A stretch of DNA of 8,271 nucleotides from Tepidisphaeraceae bacterium (GTDB lineage: Bacteria > Planctomycetota > Phycisphaerae > Tepidisphaerales > Tepidisphaeraceae): contig JANWHF010000103.1 of assembly GCA_025450555.1 (NCBI GenBank), forward strand, positions 1 to 8,271. The letters run 5' to 3'. Of this stretch, positions 6,083 through 8,271 are shown piece after piece. The position numbers and the translations under genes were made by a program. The notes beneath the pieces are model-generated. The model was not told where the DNA came from and made no database searches. It worked only from the letters and a program-made list of their open reading frames with translations. Each line of letters opens with the position of its first letter. Position 1 is the first letter of the stretch.

Positions 6083-6868
6083 TCATAGCCCCAGCATGTC
6101 CGCCATTGAATATCGCCCCGGCTTCTGGTTCTGCAGCCAAAGTCCAGCTTTGAGCGCGCCGTGGACGAAGGTATCGCGATTCGTGGCGACGTGTGTCAGT
6201 TCGAGGCGTTCGCCCAGTGCCGCGAAATAGGCGGTATGTCGGCCCACTTCATCGCCGATGCGGAGGGCGTGCATGCCGATCTCACCGCGCTTGCGAACGA
6301 CGTCGTCGCCGTGGCGATCGAAGGTCAGGGCGTCTCGCGTTTTTCCAGTGGCCTTCAAGATGGCTTCCGCGAGGCCGGAGGCGGTGCCGCTCGGCGCATC
6401 TTTCTTGAAGCGGTGATGGCCTTCGACGATTTCCTTGTCGTAATCGTCGCCAAGAATCTTGGCCACCTCGCCGGCGATTTTGAAAAGAACGTTGACGCCG
6501 AGACTCATGTTGGGCGCCTGAAGCACAGGAATGTCGGCGGCTGCCTGGTCGATCAGAACCTGATCGGATTGTTGCAGACCCGTGGTGCCAATGACCATGG
6601 CAATGCGCTTCTGGCGACACGTCGAGAGCCAATGCCGCATGGATGCAGGCGATGAAAAATCGATCAGCACCTGTGGAGTCGCCTTCAAGTCAGTGCTGAC
6701 GCGGATGCCATTCGCACCGATGCCGGCGACTTCTCCGGCGTCGCGTCCCTGGGCAGGATGATCCGGCCGTTCGATAGCGCCGACGAGTTCATAGCCGGCT
6801 TGCCCGGCCAGCGCCACCAGCCGCGCGCCCATGCGGCCAGCCGCTCCGGTTATTGCCAAAGTTGTCAT
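6083..6868 (-). CDS. dapB: 4-hydroxy-tetrahydrodipicolinate reductase
   Basis: DapB reduces 4-hydroxy-tetrahydrodipicolinate with NAD(P)H to tetrahydrodipicolinate, leading to diaminopimelate and lysine, in the cytoplasm. The 261-residue protein has the normal length. The N-terminal Rossmann domain has the nucleotide loop GAAGRMG (8-14), and VIGTTG (92-97) and APNMSLGVN (118-126) line the active site. The signature EGHHRFKKDAPSGTA (149-163) carries H151 and K155, equivalent to E. coli H159 and K163, and the loop that binds the substrate carboxylates. The C-terminal HVATNRDTFVHGALKAG (226-242) is also typical. The ATG at 6868 is supported by an AGGA six bases upstream, the clearest ribosome binding site in the window. 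It starts 8 bases after thrC, so thrC and dapB form a tight pair, both for aspartate-family amino acids. No other dap gene is visible. Confidence 0.97.
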   Translation of the reverse strand: MTTLAITGAAGRMGARLVALAGQAGYELVGAIERPDHPAQGRDAGEVAGIGANGIRVSTDLKATPQVLIDFSSPASMRHWLSTCRQKRIAMVIGTTGLQQSDQVLIDQAAADIPVLQAPNMSLGVNVLFKIAGEVAKILGDDYDKEIVEGHHRFKKDAPSGTASGLAEAILKATGKTRDALTFDRHGDDVVRKRGEIGMHALRIGDEVGRHTAYFAALGERLELTHVATNRDTFVHGALKAGLWLQNQKPGRYSMADMLGL

Positions 6869-6874
6869 GGATGT

Positions 6875-6878
6875 TCCT
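6875..6878 (-). promoter_or_regulatory. Ribosome binding site of dapB overlapping the thrC stop
   Basis: On the minus strand the sequence runs AAATAGGAACATCCATG. The AGGA core lies six bases from the dapB ATG and shares bases with the thrC TAG stop codon (6879-6877). This supports the dapB start and suggests translational coupling, since ribosomes ending thrC would stand on the dapB site. Confidence 0.7.
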
Positions 6879-8271
6879 ATTTGCGCCGATTCGTGGCCAA
6901 CTTCGGATCGCCGCCGATGGCCGTGATGATCGCTTCAAGGCTGTCTTCAACTGGAATAGGTCGATTGACATATTTGCCATGCGGTTCACTGCGCGGCGCG
7001 GTGTCCTGGGCGGCTTTCATATCGATGCCGGTGTGATATTTCACGGTGACGTTTGGGTCCTTCAATTCGTGGCCGGTCAGAATACAGACGACCGATTCGT
7101 CCGGAGAAATCACCTGCTTGTCCAGCAATCGGCGAAGCCCCGCGACGCTGGCGGCACTGGCCGGCTCGCAGCCAAAACCCCAGCGGGCCACCATGGCACG
7201 ATGTTCAAGAATCTCTTCGTCGGTCACTTCCTCGACCACGCCATTCATGATGCTCAGCGCCCGAAGCGCCTTGGGAAGGTTCACCGGATGGCCGATTTCG
7301 ATTGCACTGGCGACCGTGTGAGCATGGTAATCCTGCTCCGCCAGCACAGCATAATGCTTCTGCACCGCCGTCGCGTCGTACCAGTTGTCTTTCCAGATCA
7401 CGCCTTGCTTGGAAAGTGTATAAAGCGTATTAGCACCGGCGGCATTGATAATCGCGAGGCGAGGGATCTTCTTGATCAGCCCGAGTTCCTGTAATTCCGC
7501 GAAGGCTTTCCCAAAGGCGGAGCAATTTCCGAGATTCCCGCCGGGCACGATGATCCAATCGGGCGCTTCCCAGTCGCGTGCTTCGAGGATGCGATACATG
7601 ATGCTCTTTTGCCCCTCGAGCCGGAATGGGTTGACGCTGTTCATCAGATAGATGCCCATCTCCGGGGCATCGACGGCAATCTGCCGAACGCGACGCAGGC
7701 AAGCATCAAAATCGCCCTGAATTTGCAGCGTCAGCGCGCCGTAATCCAGCGCCTGCGACAGCTTTCCGACCGAAATCTTCCCGCTGCCGATGAACACCAC
7801 ACCCTGCATTTCCGAGAGTGAGGCAAACATCGCCAGGCTCGCGCTGGTGTTGCCGGTCGAGGCGCAGGCGACTCGCCGCGCGCCTACGAGGCGAGCGTGA
7901 GTGAAAGCGGCGGTCATGCCATTGTCCTTGAAGCTGCCGCTGGGATTGAGCCCTTCGTATTGCAGCAATAGCTTGCCGGACTTTATCCCAAAATGGCTTG
8001 CCAGAATATCGGCCTGCTGGAGAACCGTCCGCCCTTCGCCGATGCTGACGATGTCTTCCTCAGTGCGATAGAAGGGCAGCAGCTCGCGAAACCGCCAGAC
8101 ACCCGAAAAATCGGCCCGTCCCTCGGCCGCCGTCCCCTTGGTGCTCCAGCGATGCTCAAAAAATCGCAGGCTCTTGAGGCGCGGAAGTTTGTTCCAATCA
8201 TATCGTACGTCAAGCAGGCTCCCGCACCGCTCGCAAGCCACATGGACCTGCTCGATTGCGTAAGTCGCCCC
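6877..8271 (-). CDS. thrC: Threonine synthase (partial, 5' end outside window)
   Basis: Threonine synthase converts O-phospho-L-homoserine to L-threonine with PLP. The frame is open to the last base of the window, so 464 residues are visible and the start is missing. A GTG at 8241 is not the real start, because the upstream codons read GATYAIEQVHV, which leads into the N-terminal zinc ribbon. One CxxC pair (C13, C16 of the visible part) is present and its partner pair would lie just outside. The PLP lysine is K115 in NPSGSFKDNGM (109-119), followed by ASTGNTSAS (137-145) and the phosphate loop PGGNLGN. Near the C-terminus, CILTGHELKDP is typical. The GSFKDNG form places it with the class I, plant/archaea-like synthases and not the E. 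coli type. About 10-20 residues are probably missing. The gene is tightly linked to dapB. Plant-type enzymes are activated by S-adenosylmethionine, but nothing here shows that control. Confidence 0.94.
   Translation of the reverse strand, partial: GATYAIEQVHVACERCGSLLDVRYDWNKLPRLKSLRFFEHRWSTKGTAAEGRADFSGVWRFRELLPFYRTEEDIVSIGEGRTVLQQADILASHFGIKSGKLLLQYEGLNPSGSFKDNGMTAAFTHARLVGARRVACASTGNTSASLAMFASLSEMQGVVFIGSGKISVGKLSQALDYGALTLQIQGDFDACLRRVRQIAVDAPEMGIYLMNSVNPFRLEGQKSIMYRILEARDWEAPDWIIVPGGNLGNCSAFGKAFAELQELGLIKKIPRLAIINAAGANTLYTLSKQGVIWKDNWYDATAVQKHYAVLAEQDYHAHTVASAIEIGHPVNLPKALRALSIMNGVVEEVTDEEILEHRAMVARWGFGCEPASAASVAGLRRLLDKQVISPDESVVCILTGHELKDPNVTVKYHTGIDMKAAQDTAPRSEPHGKYVNRPIPVEDSLEAIITAIGGDPKLATNRRK

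Noticed and set aside
6853..7494. A 213-codon open frame on the plus strand opposite the 3' part of thrC.
   Set aside because: thrC is clearly coding here, and the plus-strand translation resembles nothing and starts inside dapB antisense.
8239..8241. GTG as the start codon of threonine synthase.
   Set aside because: The frame stays open to the window end, and the codons before it encode a family-like GATYAIEQ segment of the zinc ribbon, so the gene continues upstream.
1..8271. Search for mobile elements, CRISPR repeats, tRNA/rRNA genes, toxin-antitoxin pairs or phage genes.
   Set aside because: No terminal repeats, direct repeat arrays, transposase or integrase motifs, or RNA gene signatures were seen. 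The genes are packed housekeeping genes with short gaps.

Overview
The window is an ordinary chromosomal housekeeping stretch from a GC-rich Gram-negative bacterium. A member of Planctomycetota is my best guess, possibly Phycisphaerae. The reasons are the divergent S9 and Lgt sequences (Lgt carries a long insertion and the motif GRIGCFLNGCCYG), an LpxA gene standing apart from any lpxD/fabZ/lpxB neighbours, and weak or absent Shine-Dalgarno sequences at most starts. This taxonomic call is inference from memory of these families. The LpxA gene implies a lipid A outer membrane.

Layout: the 3' part of rpsI (ribosomal protein S9, + strand, 1-360) converges on a minus-strand cluster, panD (3214-2825), lgt (2785-1700) and trpB (1653-445). 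A symmetric hairpin at 386-417, flanked by A and T tracts, lies between rpsI and trpB and can stop transcription from both sides. A 98-base divergent region (3215-3312) separates panD from a plus-strand gene for a predicted SGNH-hydrolase lipoprotein (3313-4029). That gene converges on a second minus-strand series, in transcription order thrC (5' end beyond the window), dapB, a GT4 glycosyltransferase and lpxA. thrC and dapB are 8 bases apart and the dapB ribosome binding site overlaps the thrC stop codon, so they look translationally linked. The glycosyltransferase follows 27 bases after dapB. lpxA is set off by 102 bases that hold a candidate promoter and a near-perfect 14-base palindrome.

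Functionally there are two themes. PanD, DapB and ThrC all draw on aspartate or aspartate-derived intermediates (beta-alanine for CoA, lysine/diaminopimelate and threonine), with TrpB as another amino-acid enzyme. Lgt, LpxA, the glycosyltransferase and the SGNH lipoprotein serve the cell envelope. All genes are intact apart from the two cut by the window edges.

I see no mobile element, CRISPR array, tRNA or rRNA, phage gene or defence system, and no convincing undescribed system. The points most worth checking are substitutions at normally essential Lgt positions, an unusual segment in S9, an A8 tract inside the glycosyltransferase gene and the palindrome upstream of lpxA. No gene-free stretch exceeds about 100 bases.
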